Source of the DNA: Candidatus Krumholzibacteriia bacterium
Lineage (GTDB): Bacteria; Krumholzibacteriota; Krumholzibacteriia; LZORAL124-64-63
Direction: 5' to 3'
DNA: 9,151 nt
Assembly: GCA_030643455.1 (NCBI GenBank)
Contig: DAOWLV010000098.1
Location: forward strand, 1-9,151
Both the position numbers and the translations under genes were made by a program. Shown here piece by piece: positions 1-5,969 of the stretch. Below the pieces are notes generated by a model. It searched no databases. It saw only the letters and a program-made list of their open reading frames with translations, and was not told the origin of the DNA. Numbering within the stretch: position 1 is the first letter of the stretch; each line of letters begins with the position of its first letter.

Positions 1-69
1 CCCTACCAGGAAAGGGACCAGGAAAACGGTCGCCGAGACAAAAAGCGATGAGTTCCAGCGAGCCCTCAC
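1..69 (-). CDS. start of an unidentified gene with signal-peptide-like N-terminus (partial)
   Basis: A GTG at 69-67 overlaps the rpe stop codon TGA (68-66) in the common GTGA arrangement and opens a frame with no stop for the 23 codons left in the window. The predicted N-terminus begins MRARWNSSLF and continues with Val, Ala, Thr, Phe, Leu and Pro: two arginines followed by a hydrophobic core, as in a signal peptide or signal anchor. There is no strong Shine-Dalgarno, which fits coupling to rpe. Too little is visible to name a function; a secreted or membrane protein is inference. The other two frames here lack a start placed this well. Confidence 0.45.
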   Translation of the reverse strand, partial: MRARWNSSLFVSATVFLVPFLVG

Positions 70-746
70 GTGGAATGCCCGAGCTGGGCAACCCTCGCGG
101 CCCTGTCCTCGGCGCCGAATAGCCAGGATCCGGACACAAGGATGTCCGCTCCAGCCTCCCGACAGAGGGCACCGGTCTGTTGGTTGATACCCCCATCTAC
201 CGAAATCAGGAAACTGCGACCTTCGCTTTGCCGCCGATGGTTGAGTTCGCCAATCTTGTCGGCGGCGGTCGGATCGAACTCTTGACCCCCAAAGCCGGGC
301 TCCACGCTCATGACCAGAACCAGGTCCAGCCGGTCGAGCCAGGGCAGGATGTCGATGACAGGCGTGCCCGGTTTGAGGGCCAACCCACGTTTGAGGCCCA
401 GATCACCTATCCGGTCCAGGGTCCCCCCCACGTCACCGTCGATTTCCACGTGGATGGTCAGGGCATCGACCCCCGCCCTGGCGAAGGATTTCAGATAACG
501 CTCCGGTTCGGTGATCATCAGGTGGGCGTCCAGAGGCAGCTGGCTGAGCCGGCGGATGGCCTGGCAAATGAAGGGGCCGAACGTGAGGTTGGGCACGAAG
601 TGACCGTCCATGACATCCAGATGGAGAAGATCCGCCCCGGCGGCTGTCATGTCGGCGATGTCGGATTTCAAGTCAGCAAAATCCGCCGACAAAAGGGACG
701 GCGCCACGTGGGCCAGGCCGTCAGCGGGACGAGGCAACCAGTTCAA
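66..746 (-). CDS. rpe: ribulose-phosphate 3-epimerase
   Basis: 226 residues (E. coli 225). Rpe interconverts ribulose 5-phosphate and xylulose 5-phosphate in the pentose phosphate and Calvin pathways. It is a TIM barrel with these visible elements: APSLLSADF (15-23, S17), HLDVMDGHFVPNLTFGP (42-58) with metal ligands H42 and D44 and catalytic D47, DAHLMI with H75, the flexible loop MSVEPGFGGQ (146-155), VDGGIN with catalytic/metal D184, and the phosphate-binding GSWLF (206-210; GSAIF or similar is more common). I chose the TTG start at 746-744 because AAAGGAG lies exactly 6 nt upstream and the length then matches the family. An ATG at 830 would add 28 unrelated residues, and a GTG at 707 lacks a binding site. 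The start lies inside the PASTA gene, so coupling is likely. Confidence 0.96.
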   Translation of the reverse strand: MNWLPRPADGLAHVAPSLLSADFADLKSDIADMTAAGADLLHLDVMDGHFVPNLTFGPFICQAIRRLSQLPLDAHLMITEPERYLKSFARAGVDALTIHVEIDGDVGGTLDRIGDLGLKRGLALKPGTPVIDILPWLDRLDLVLVMSVEPGFGGQEFDPTAADKIGELNHRRQSEGRSFLISVDGGINQQTGALCREAGADILVSGSWLFGAEDRAARVAQLGHST

Positions 747-1446
747 GACGCTCTCCTTTGCTGATCCGTTCCCCGGCGGGTGGGCGCTGTGACAAGACGT
801 GATTGGGAGCGGAGCGGGAGGTTCGTTCATAGGTGACCGGGGCCAGAATGAAACCGGCGTCGGATATGGCCTGGCGGGCCTGAAAGAGGGGCATGCCCCG
901 CAGGTCAGGCATCCTGAGAAGTTCCGCGGCCGCAGGTTCGGCCACGACCAGATTCACGATGGCACCCTTGTACAGATCCGTTCCCGCCACCGGATCCTGG
1001 TAGGCGACCACCGGTTGGGTGACTCCTTGCCGCCGGATCTTCAACACCCTGCCCAGCCGAAAATTTTCACGCTGAAGGGTGATCTCCGCCTGGCGCAGAC
1101 TCAGGCCCGACAGGGAGGGTAACAAACCCGCCGGTGGTCCGCTACTGGTCACCACTCGAACAGTGCGGCCGCCGCGGATCCTGGATTCCGGGGAAGGGAT
1201 CTGATCGAGGATCATTCCCTCGCCGATGGACGGATGGGCCCTCTGCCGGGCAACCTCTACCTCCAGGCTCAGGCTTCTGAGCTGGATCTCGGCACGGGCG
1301 ACGGTCATGCCTCGGATATCGGACATGGTCACGACCTTGTTGCTGTGGATCAAGGTGGGCATCACCAGGAAGTTCACCAGCAACAGCAGGACTCCTCCGG
1401 CCGCGACCAGGGACGCCAACAACAGCAGGAGTTTCCACAACTTCAC
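721..1446 (-). CDS. membrane-anchored protein with three PASTA domains
   Basis: 241 residues. The N-terminus is a short cytoplasmic stub (VKLWK) followed by a long hydrophobic helix (about 6-29), so the rest should lie in the periplasm or outside. Three tandem PASTA repeats follow, at about 38-102, 108-170 and 177-239. They show the usual pattern of a hydrophobic start (MSDIRGMTVARAEIQL; LPSLSGLSLRQAEITL; MPDLRGMPLFQARQAI), a Q-x-P or Q-D-P turn (DQIPSP, YQDPVAG, SQRPPAG) and a final beta strand. PASTA domains bind muropeptides or unlinked peptidoglycan in PknB-type kinases and some PBPs; here no kinase or transpeptidase is attached. The start is GTG 1446-1444, 4 bp after rsmB, with AGAAGGGA ending 7 nt upstream. 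The 3' end overlaps rpe by 26 bp. A role in cell-wall sensing or scaffolding is inference; no symbol is assigned. Confidence 0.9.
   Translation of the reverse strand: MKLWKLLLLLASLVAAGGVLLLLVNFLVMPTLIHSNKVVTMSDIRGMTVARAEIQLRSLSLEVEVARQRAHPSIGEGMILDQIPSPESRIRGGRTVRVVTSSGPPAGLLPSLSGLSLRQAEITLQRENFRLGRVLKIRRQGVTQPVVAYQDPVAGTDLYKGAIVNLVVAEPAAAELLRMPDLRGMPLFQARQAISDAGFILAPVTYERTSRSAPNHVLSQRPPAGERISKGERLELVASSR
753..759 (-). promoter_or_regulatory. ribosome binding site that fixes the rpe TTG start
   Basis: Read on the minus strand, AAAGGAG ends 6 nt before the TTG at 746-744. It lies within the last codons of the PASTA gene. No other start candidate in this frame has a comparable site, so this motif decides the rpe start. 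Confidence 0.75.
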
Positions 1447-1450
1447 GGAC

Positions 1451-2830
1451 TCATCCCTTCTTTCGCATCCGGGCGGCAAAAAACCCGTCTCCCGAAGCGG
1501 CGCCGGGCAACCAGAGCCGCTGCCAATGACCATCAGAAGCCGGAGCAGGCTCCAGGCCGGAGCTCCCTGCCAGCAGACGATTCACAACCTCTTCGTTCTC
1601 CTCGGGTTCCAGGGAGCAGGTCGCGTACATCAACAGACCGCCGGGCATGAGTAATTCGGCCGCCTTTCCGGCCAGATTCAGGAGCATGGCGCCGTTGCGG
1701 GACGGGACACCTCTTTCCAGTCTCCAGCGTCCCTCCGGGTGGTGCCGCAAAACGCCGGTTCCACTGCAGGGGCCGTCAAGGAGCACCGCGCCGAAAATCC
1801 CGGGCCCGAATGGAGCATTGTTTCCATCCGCTAATACCACGTCCACCCGGTCGGTCTCAATCCTTTTAATTGTGGAGACCAGCAGCCGGATGCGGTCCGC
1901 ATGGTGATCCATGGCCACGATCCGGCCCTGTCCCGGCCACCCGGAGGCGAGAAACGCCGTCTTCCCGCCCGGGGCCGCGCACATGTCCAGCACCGGTTGT
2001 TCCTTCGTCCCGGGGTGATCCGTGGGGTCGGCAGCCAGCCAGGCCGTCGCCGTCTGGACCGCTGGATCCTGGACGATCAGCCAGGGAAACCAACCAAGGA
2101 GTTCGTCCAGTTGTGCGCGTCCGATCCGTCTGGTGGCGACCAATGTCCTCACCAGGGGACCGGCGGTGACCAGACAGTCCGCCTCCGCCAGAAGCAGGGC
2201 CCCCTGCACAGGGTCGGCCGGGTACAGGACATGGAATACAAGGGGAACGGGCTGGTTGTTCCAGGAACAGATGGCCTCGGTTTTCTCCCAGCCATAGTGA
2301 GAGATCCACTTGCGGACCAACCACGCCGGATGGGACTGCCAGGCAGCCAGACCGGCGGCCCGGTCGCCGCCGGGCATCTCGAAAAACGGGCGCAGCCTTT
2401 TTTCGAGATCGGAGGCATCGAGCCGGTCGGGTTCATCATCACCCAGCACCTGCCGCCGCACGCTCTGCAAAAGACCGTTGACGAACGGCAATTTGCGTAC
2501 CCCCGGCCTGTGCCGGCAGAGTTCTCCGGCCTGGTGGATGGCCGCGTAGGCGGGAACCGAACCCTGGCCGAGCATCTGGTGGAGTGACATGCGCAACAGG
2601 GACAGAGTGGGGGAATCGACAGGGGGTTTCCGGCGCGAGAAACGTTTGATGAGGTGATCGTAACGGCCCTGCCACTGCAGGGTTCCCCGCACCAGTTCGG
2701 CAAGGAAAGCACGGTCGCGGGGATCGGGAGTCCTGTCCAGCCCCCGGGCGAGGACCGGATCCAACGGGTGACCCTCGTCCACCGCGATCAGGATCTCATG
2801 TGCCTGCCGGCGAACCGGGTCGGCCTTCAT
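1451..2830 (-). CDS. rsmB: 16S rRNA (cytosine-967-C5)-methyltransferase RsmB
   Basis: 459 residues (E. coli 429). RsmB methylates C967 of 16S rRNA using SAM. An N-terminal NusB-like RNA-binding domain (about 1-130) shows VRRQAHEILIAV, RDRAFLAELVRGTL and PAYAAIHQAGELC. The C-terminal Rossmann methyltransferase shows motif I LDMCAAPGGKT (281-291), motif IV DGPCSGTG (352-359, release-type cysteine C355), motif VI YATCSLEPEENE (402-413, with the nucleophilic cysteine C405), and GDGFFAARMRK near the end. Motif IV reads DGPC, where DAPC is usual. The ATG at 2830-2828 overlaps the fmt stop as ATGA and has no convincing Shine-Dalgarno, which suggests translational coupling. Its last codons contain the ribosome binding site of the next gene. 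Confidence 0.97.
   Translation of the reverse strand: MKADPVRRQAHEILIAVDEGHPLDPVLARGLDRTPDPRDRAFLAELVRGTLQWQGRYDHLIKRFSRRKPPVDSPTLSLLRMSLHQMLGQGSVPAYAAIHQAGELCRHRPGVRKLPFVNGLLQSVRRQVLGDDEPDRLDASDLEKRLRPFFEMPGGDRAAGLAAWQSHPAWLVRKWISHYGWEKTEAICSWNNQPVPLVFHVLYPADPVQGALLLAEADCLVTAGPLVRTLVATRRIGRAQLDELLGWFPWLIVQDPAVQTATAWLAADPTDHPGTKEQPVLDMCAAPGGKTAFLASGWPGQGRIVAMDHHADRIRLLVSTIKRIETDRVDVVLADGNNAPFGPGIFGAVLLDGPCSGTGVLRHHPEGRWRLERGVPSRNGAMLLNLAGKAAELLMPGGLLMYATCSLEPEENEEVVNRLLAGSSGLEPAPASDGHWQRLWLPGAASGDGFFAARMRKKG
1454..1460 (-). promoter_or_regulatory. ribosome binding site of the PASTA gene, inside the rsmB 3' end
   Basis: The minus strand reads AGAAGGGA (1461/1460 to 1454) over the last rsmB codons, 7 nt before the GTG at 1446-1444. 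It supports the GTG start; the ATG at 1454-1452 is in another frame and stops after three codons. Confidence 0.65.
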
Positions 2831-3762
2831 GAGCGCAGCACGTCCCCGGGGGAAATCTTGAACCCCCGCAGGAATTCATCCACACGCAGGGCTTTGCGGC
2901 CAGGACACTGCAAGCCGGTCAGCAGCAGCGTACCTTCACCGCAGGCCACGATGACGCCCTCGTCCACCACATCCAGCACGGTCCCCGGTTCCTTGCCCGA
3001 ACTGTTGAATGACATGAGGCGTGCTTCGGTGATCTTGAGGGTCTTCTCGCCCAGGTAGGTGGTGGTGCCCGGCCAGGGGATCAGGGAGCGGATCTGGTTG
3101 TGGACGATGACCACGTCCCTGTCCCAGCGTACGGCCGAAAGGGCCCGGGTCAGCTTCGGGGCATAGACCGCACCCACTTCACTCTGGGGCACCGGCTCGA
3201 CCTGGCCGTTCTGCAGTCCTCGCAGGGTGTGGATCAAAAGGTCGGCTCCCTGGCCGGCCAGTCGCTCCACCAACTCGCCCCCCGTGTCCTCCGGACCGAT
3301 GGCCACCGATCGCTGGGCCAGGATCGGCCCGGTGTCCACCCCTGCGTCCATCTGCATGATGGTCACCCCGGTCCAGGAGTCACCGTGGAGGATGGAATAC
3401 TGAACGGGGGAAACACCCCGCCAGCGGGGCAAAAGGCTGGCGTGGACGTTGATGCAGCCGAAAGGCGGCCCGGTCAGAAGAGGATCGCGAAGGATGTGGC
3501 CGAAGGCGGCCACCACCACGATATCGGGATCGAGGGCCATGACCTCAGCGGCGACGGCCTTGCCCTGGCCCTTCCCGAAATCGATGACTGGAATATGGTG
3601 TTCGTGGGCGGTGGCCTTTACCGCGGTGGGAAGCATCTTCCGTCCGCGGCCGGCGCGCCGATCGGGCTGCGTGACGACCAGTTGCACGTCGAAGCGGGCT
3701 TCCACCAGGGCTTCGAGACTCGGCACAGCAAAATCCGGTGATCCCATGAACACGACTTTCAT
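2827..3762 (-). CDS. fmt: methionyl-tRNA formyltransferase
   Basis: 311 residues (E. coli 315). Fmt formylates the amino group of initiator Met-tRNA using 10-formyl-tetrahydrofolate. Visible: MGSPDFAVPSLEAL at the N-terminus, TQPDRRAGRGRKMLPTAVK (31-49), the folate-site SLLPRWRG (109-116), and the catalytic trio N105, H107 (INVH) and D143 (MDAGVDTGP), matching E. coli N106/H108/D144. The C-terminal OB-like domain (about 205-311) carries IRSLIPWPGTTTY and ends FLRGFKISPGDVLRS. The start ATG 3762-3760 overlaps the def stop in ATGA and has AAGGG 6 nt upstream; an upstream in-frame start at 3798 lies inside def and is less likely. The pairing with def is logical: one enzyme adds the formyl group, the other removes it. 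Confidence 0.98.
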   Translation of the reverse strand: MKVVFMGSPDFAVPSLEALVEARFDVQLVVTQPDRRAGRGRKMLPTAVKATAHEHHIPVIDFGKGQGKAVAAEVMALDPDIVVVAAFGHILRDPLLTGPPFGCINVHASLLPRWRGVSPVQYSILHGDSWTGVTIMQMDAGVDTGPILAQRSVAIGPEDTGGELVERLAGQGADLLIHTLRGLQNGQVEPVPQSEVGAVYAPKLTRALSAVRWDRDVVIVHNQIRSLIPWPGTTTYLGEKTLKITEARLMSFNSSGKEPGTVLDVVDEGVIVACGEGTLLLTGLQCPGRKALRVDEFLRGFKISPGDVLRS

Positions 3763-4310
3763 CGGTCGCCCTTCCCCTTCCCCGAAATTTTTTGCCAAAC
3801 CTCGAACATGACAAACATCAGCAATCTCGGCGGCAGCAGAAGCTTCTTCCAGACCGGAAGGTGATCGATGAACAGGACCCCGTCCAGGTGATCGACCTCA
3901 TGCTGGATGATCCGCGCAGCCAGCCCTTCGTCCCGCAATGATTGCCTGCCTGTCGGACCGTCGAATTCGACCACCGCACCCTGCGGCCGCCACACGTGGG
4001 TGTACAGTCCCGGAAAGGACAGGCAGCCTTCCTCGAAGGAGACGCGCGGACCGAAGGTTTCGAGGATGACCGGATTCACGAGATCGATCCGTTGCTTTCC
4101 CGGAGGCCTGTCGGGGTCGATGACAACCACCACCCGGCAGTCGCGGTCGATCTGCGGAGCGGCCAGGCCGACGCCTCCTTCGGCTCGAAGAGTCGCCCAA
4201 AGTATGTCCAGCAGTTCCCTCGTCCGCTGATCGTTCGGATCCACGGACCGGGCCCTGCGGCGCAAACACCTGTTGCCGTACCTTCGGATCCGGGCCACCC
4301 GGGCACCCAT
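3759..4310 (-). CDS. def: peptide deformylase
   Basis: 183 residues. Def removes the formyl group from the N-terminal methionine of nascent chains at the ribosomal tunnel exit, using a metal ion. All three family motifs are present: GVGLAAPQ (46-53), EEGCLSFPG (93-101) with metal ligand C96, and QHEVDH (136-141) with metal ligands H137 and H141 and catalytic E138. The arginine-rich N-terminus (about 4-21) fits the usual RYGxxxLR pattern. After the HEVDH helix and FIDHL, the protein ends in a tail (about 152-183) that is strongly hydrophobic up to residue 172 and then basic. The start is ATG 4310-4308, 4 bp after the yajC stop; the nearest purine-rich site, GAAGG, is 11 nt away, which is long, so coupling to yajC may help. 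Its stop TGA overlaps the fmt ATG. Confidence 0.96.
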   Translation of the reverse strand: MGARVARIRRYGNRCLRRRARSVDPNDQRTRELLDILWATLRAEGGVGLAAPQIDRDCRVVVVIDPDRPPGKQRIDLVNPVILETFGPRVSFEEGCLSFPGLYTHVWRPQGAVVEFDGPTGRQSLRDEGLAARIIQHEVDHLDGVLFIDHLPVWKKLLLPPRLLMFVMFEVWQKISGKGKGDR

Positions 4311-4314
4311 GATG

Positions 4315-4635
4315 CTATTGGCCTTCTTCAACCACGCTGTTGATGGATCCCTTGCTGATCTCCACCTTGACTCCGTCGGCAATGGTCGCGACCACGCGAT
4401 CCTGCTTGACGTCCTTGACGGTGGCGAACAACCCGCCGCTGGTGATGATCTGGTCGCCTCTCTTGAGAGCCCCGATCATGGTCTTTCGCTTATCCTGCTG
4501 CTTCTTCTGCGGCCGGATGATCATGAACCAGAACACGATGAAAATAAGGACGAGCGGCAAAAAGCTCAGCATGGAACTGGGTCCGCCTTCGCCTCCATTG
4601 GGGGATCCCATGGCCAACAGGTTCACGAAAGGCAT
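4315..4635 (-). CDS. yajC: preprotein translocase accessory subunit YajC
   Basis: 106 residues. YajC is a small single-span inner-membrane protein that associates with SecDF and the SecYEG translocon. Visible: a short Gly/Ser/Pro-rich N-terminus, a transmembrane helix at about 24-41 (LSFLPLVLIFIVFWFMII), directly followed by the family signature RPQKKQQDKRK, then the cytosolic domain with LKRGDQIITSGGLFATV and the late VKVEISKGSI. I chose ATG 4635-4633 because GAGGAG lies 6 nt upstream; an in-frame ATG at 4641 directly abuts that GAGGAG and would have no spacing. It sits 131 bp after tgt, the classic queA-tgt-yajC order, but secD does not follow: the next gene is def, 4 bp downstream. Confidence 0.97.
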   Translation of the reverse strand: MPFVNLLAMGSPNGGEGGPSSMLSFLPLVLIFIVFWFMIIRPQKKQQDKRKTMIGALKRGDQIITSGGLFATVKDVKQDRVVATIADGVKVEISKGSINSVVEEGQ

Positions 4636-4641
4636 GAACAT

Positions 4642-4647
4642 CTCCTC
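4642..4647 (-). promoter_or_regulatory. ribosome binding site of yajC
   Basis: GAGGAG on the minus strand. It directly touches an in-frame ATG at 4641-4639 and is 6 nt from the ATG at 4635-4633, so the latter is the sensible start. Confidence 0.75.
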
Positions 4648-4660
4648 GTTCTTCAGGTCG

Positions 4661-4726
4661 GGATGGTCCGAACCCGCCAAATGTGGTCCGGGGTGGTCGA
4701 AACTCGCCCCACCAAAATGGGTCCCG
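4661..4726. repeat. imperfect tandem direct repeat upstream of yajC
   Basis: Two adjacent units, 4661-4690 (30 bp) and 4691-4726 (36 bp), on the plus strand. The first halves read GGATGGTCCGAACCCGCC and GGGTGGTCGAAACTCGCC (14 of 18 identical by eye). The second halves read AAATGTGGTCCG and AAATGGGTCCCG, separated from the first half in unit 2 by an extra 6 bp. The repeat fills half of the 131-bp gap between tgt and yajC and ends about 14 bp before the yajC ribosome binding site. Unit 2 can also fold on the minus strand: GGTGG and CCACC enclose CGA-GTT-TCG. It could be a protein or RNA regulatory site or the relic of a small duplication; its function is unknown. Confidence 0.55.
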
Positions 4727-4742
4727 GGATCCGCGCGGTCAA
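4714..4742 (-). promoter_or_regulatory. weak sigma70-like promoter candidate before yajC
   Basis: In the tgt-yajC gap the minus strand has TTGACC (4742-4737; 5 of 6 to the -35 consensus), a 17-nt spacer, and CATTTT (4719-4714; only 3 of 6 to the -10 consensus). The placement would give a leader of roughly 70 nt that includes most of the tandem repeat. Such matches arise by chance, so this is only a candidate internal promoter for yajC-def-fmt-rsmB. Confidence 0.2.
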
Positions 4743-4766
4743 CTTTCCACCGAAAGAGCCGGGAAG

Positions 4767-5966
4767 CTACCGGCGTCGTTTGACCTCGTCCAGGCGGGCC
4801 GTTTCGCCGTCCGTCCAGCGGCCCGACATTTCGGAGGCATAAGCCACGAAGCGTTCCTGGCGAATGGCCTCGCGAATACCGGACATCAATTCCTGGTAGA
4901 AATGGAGGTTGTGAATGGTCGCCAACGTGCTGGCGAGGATCTCCCGGGCCTGGAAAAGATGCCGGATGTAGGCCCGGCTGTGCCGCGCACAGACCGGGCA
5001 ACCGCACTCATCGTCTATGGGTCGGCTGTCTTCGGCGAATTCATGGTTCTTGATGACCAGGCGGCCGTCTCTGGTCAGAACGGTCCCGGTGCGGGCCATC
5101 CGGGTGGGCAGCACGCAATCGAACATGTCGACACCCGCGGTGACGCTGGCCAGGATGTCGTCTGGGAAACCCACTCCCATCAGGTACCGGGGCCGTTCCA
5201 CGGGCAGCAACCCCGCCGCGAGTTCCGTCATCTCGCGCATGGCGACGGTCGGTTCACCGACCGACAAGCCACCGATGGCGTAACCCGGAAGGTCGGATTC
5301 GAGGATCTCGGCGGCAGAACGGCGGCGCAGGGTTTCGTCCACCCCTCCCTGCATGATGCCGAACAGGACCCTCTCCCAGCCGCCCCGGAAGTCACGTCCG
5401 CCGAAAACCCCACGGCACCGTTTCAGCCAACGGGTGGTGCGGTCCACCGCGGCGGCCACTTCTTTCGGGTCGGCGCCGTAGGCAGCGCACTGGTCGAAGG
5501 CCATGACGATGTCCGCACCGAGAGCCAGCTGCACTTCCATGCTGAGTTCCGGGCTGAAAAAATGTCTGCTGCCATCCAGGTGTGAACGGAATTCGACACC
5601 GTCCTCGGTGATCCGGTTGAGCTCGTTGAGCGAAAAGACCTGGAAACCCGCACTGTCGGTCAGCAGGGCCCCGTCCCAGCCCTGGAACCTGTGCAGGCCC
5701 CCTTGGCGGCCGATCAGCTCGTGGCCCGGACGCAGATACAGATGATATGTGTTGCCCAGGATGAGCCGCGCGCCGGTGGCCCAGACCTGTTCGAAGGTGA
5801 CGGCCTTGACCGACCCGACAGTTCCCACCGGCATGAAGACCGGAGTTTCGATGGTGCCATGACCGGTGGTCAACAATCCCGTGCGGGCCTCGCTGAACGG
5901 ATCGACCTTCTCCAGGGTGAAATCGAAGGGGGTGGCCAGGGAATGATTCTGCCTGGGGTCGGTCAC
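4767..5966 (-). CDS. tgt: queuine tRNA-ribosyltransferase (tRNA-guanine transglycosylase)
   Basis: 399 residues (E. coli 375), with about 13 extra at the N-terminus. Bacterial Tgt swaps guanine-34 of GUN-anticodon tRNAs (Asp, Asn, His, Tyr) for preQ1. Visible: MPVGTVGSVK (45-54), ILGNTYHLYLRPG (69-81), the TDS catalytic aspartate D104, FGIMQGG (202-208), GGLSVGEP (232-239), the nucleophile D283 in GVDMFDCVLPTR (278-289), and the zinc site C321, C323, C326 with H352 (CGCPVC, then TIHNLHFY). The start is GTG 5966-5964, with AAAGGA 9 nt upstream and 3 bp after the queA stop. Two active-site positions are atypical: DSAG (104-107), where DSGG is usual, and FDQC (157-160), where FDEC is usual. PTRMARTG (287-294) replaces the common PTRNARNG. 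The fold, nucleophile and zinc ligands are intact, so I expect an active enzyme. Confidence 0.97.
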   Translation of the reverse strand: MTDPRQNHSLATPFDFTLEKVDPFSEARTGLLTTGHGTIETPVFMPVGTVGSVKAVTFEQVWATGARLILGNTYHLYLRPGHELIGRQGGLHRFQGWDGALLTDSAGFQVFSLNELNRITEDGVEFRSHLDGSRHFFSPELSMEVQLALGADIVMAFDQCAAYGADPKEVAAAVDRTTRWLKRCRGVFGGRDFRGGWERVLFGIMQGGVDETLRRRSAAEILESDLPGYAIGGLSVGEPTVAMREMTELAAGLLPVERPRYLMGVGFPDDILASVTAGVDMFDCVLPTRMARTGTVLTRDGRLVIKNHEFAEDSRPIDDECGCPVCARHSRAYIRHLFQAREILASTLATIHNLHFYQELMSGIREAIRQERFVAYASEMSGRWTDGETARLDEVKRRR

Positions 5967-5969
5967 GTT

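Noticed and set aside
747..830. Longer rpe starting at ATG 830
   Set aside because: It would add 28 residues with no family counterpart that overlap the PASTA gene; the TTG at 746 has a well-spaced binding site and gives the normal length.
4636..5007. Possible N-terminal extension of YajC: its frame stays open far into tgt
   Set aside because: The family N-terminus and the GAGGAG site place the start at 4635; the upstream translation is an out-of-frame reading of tgt and the repeat.
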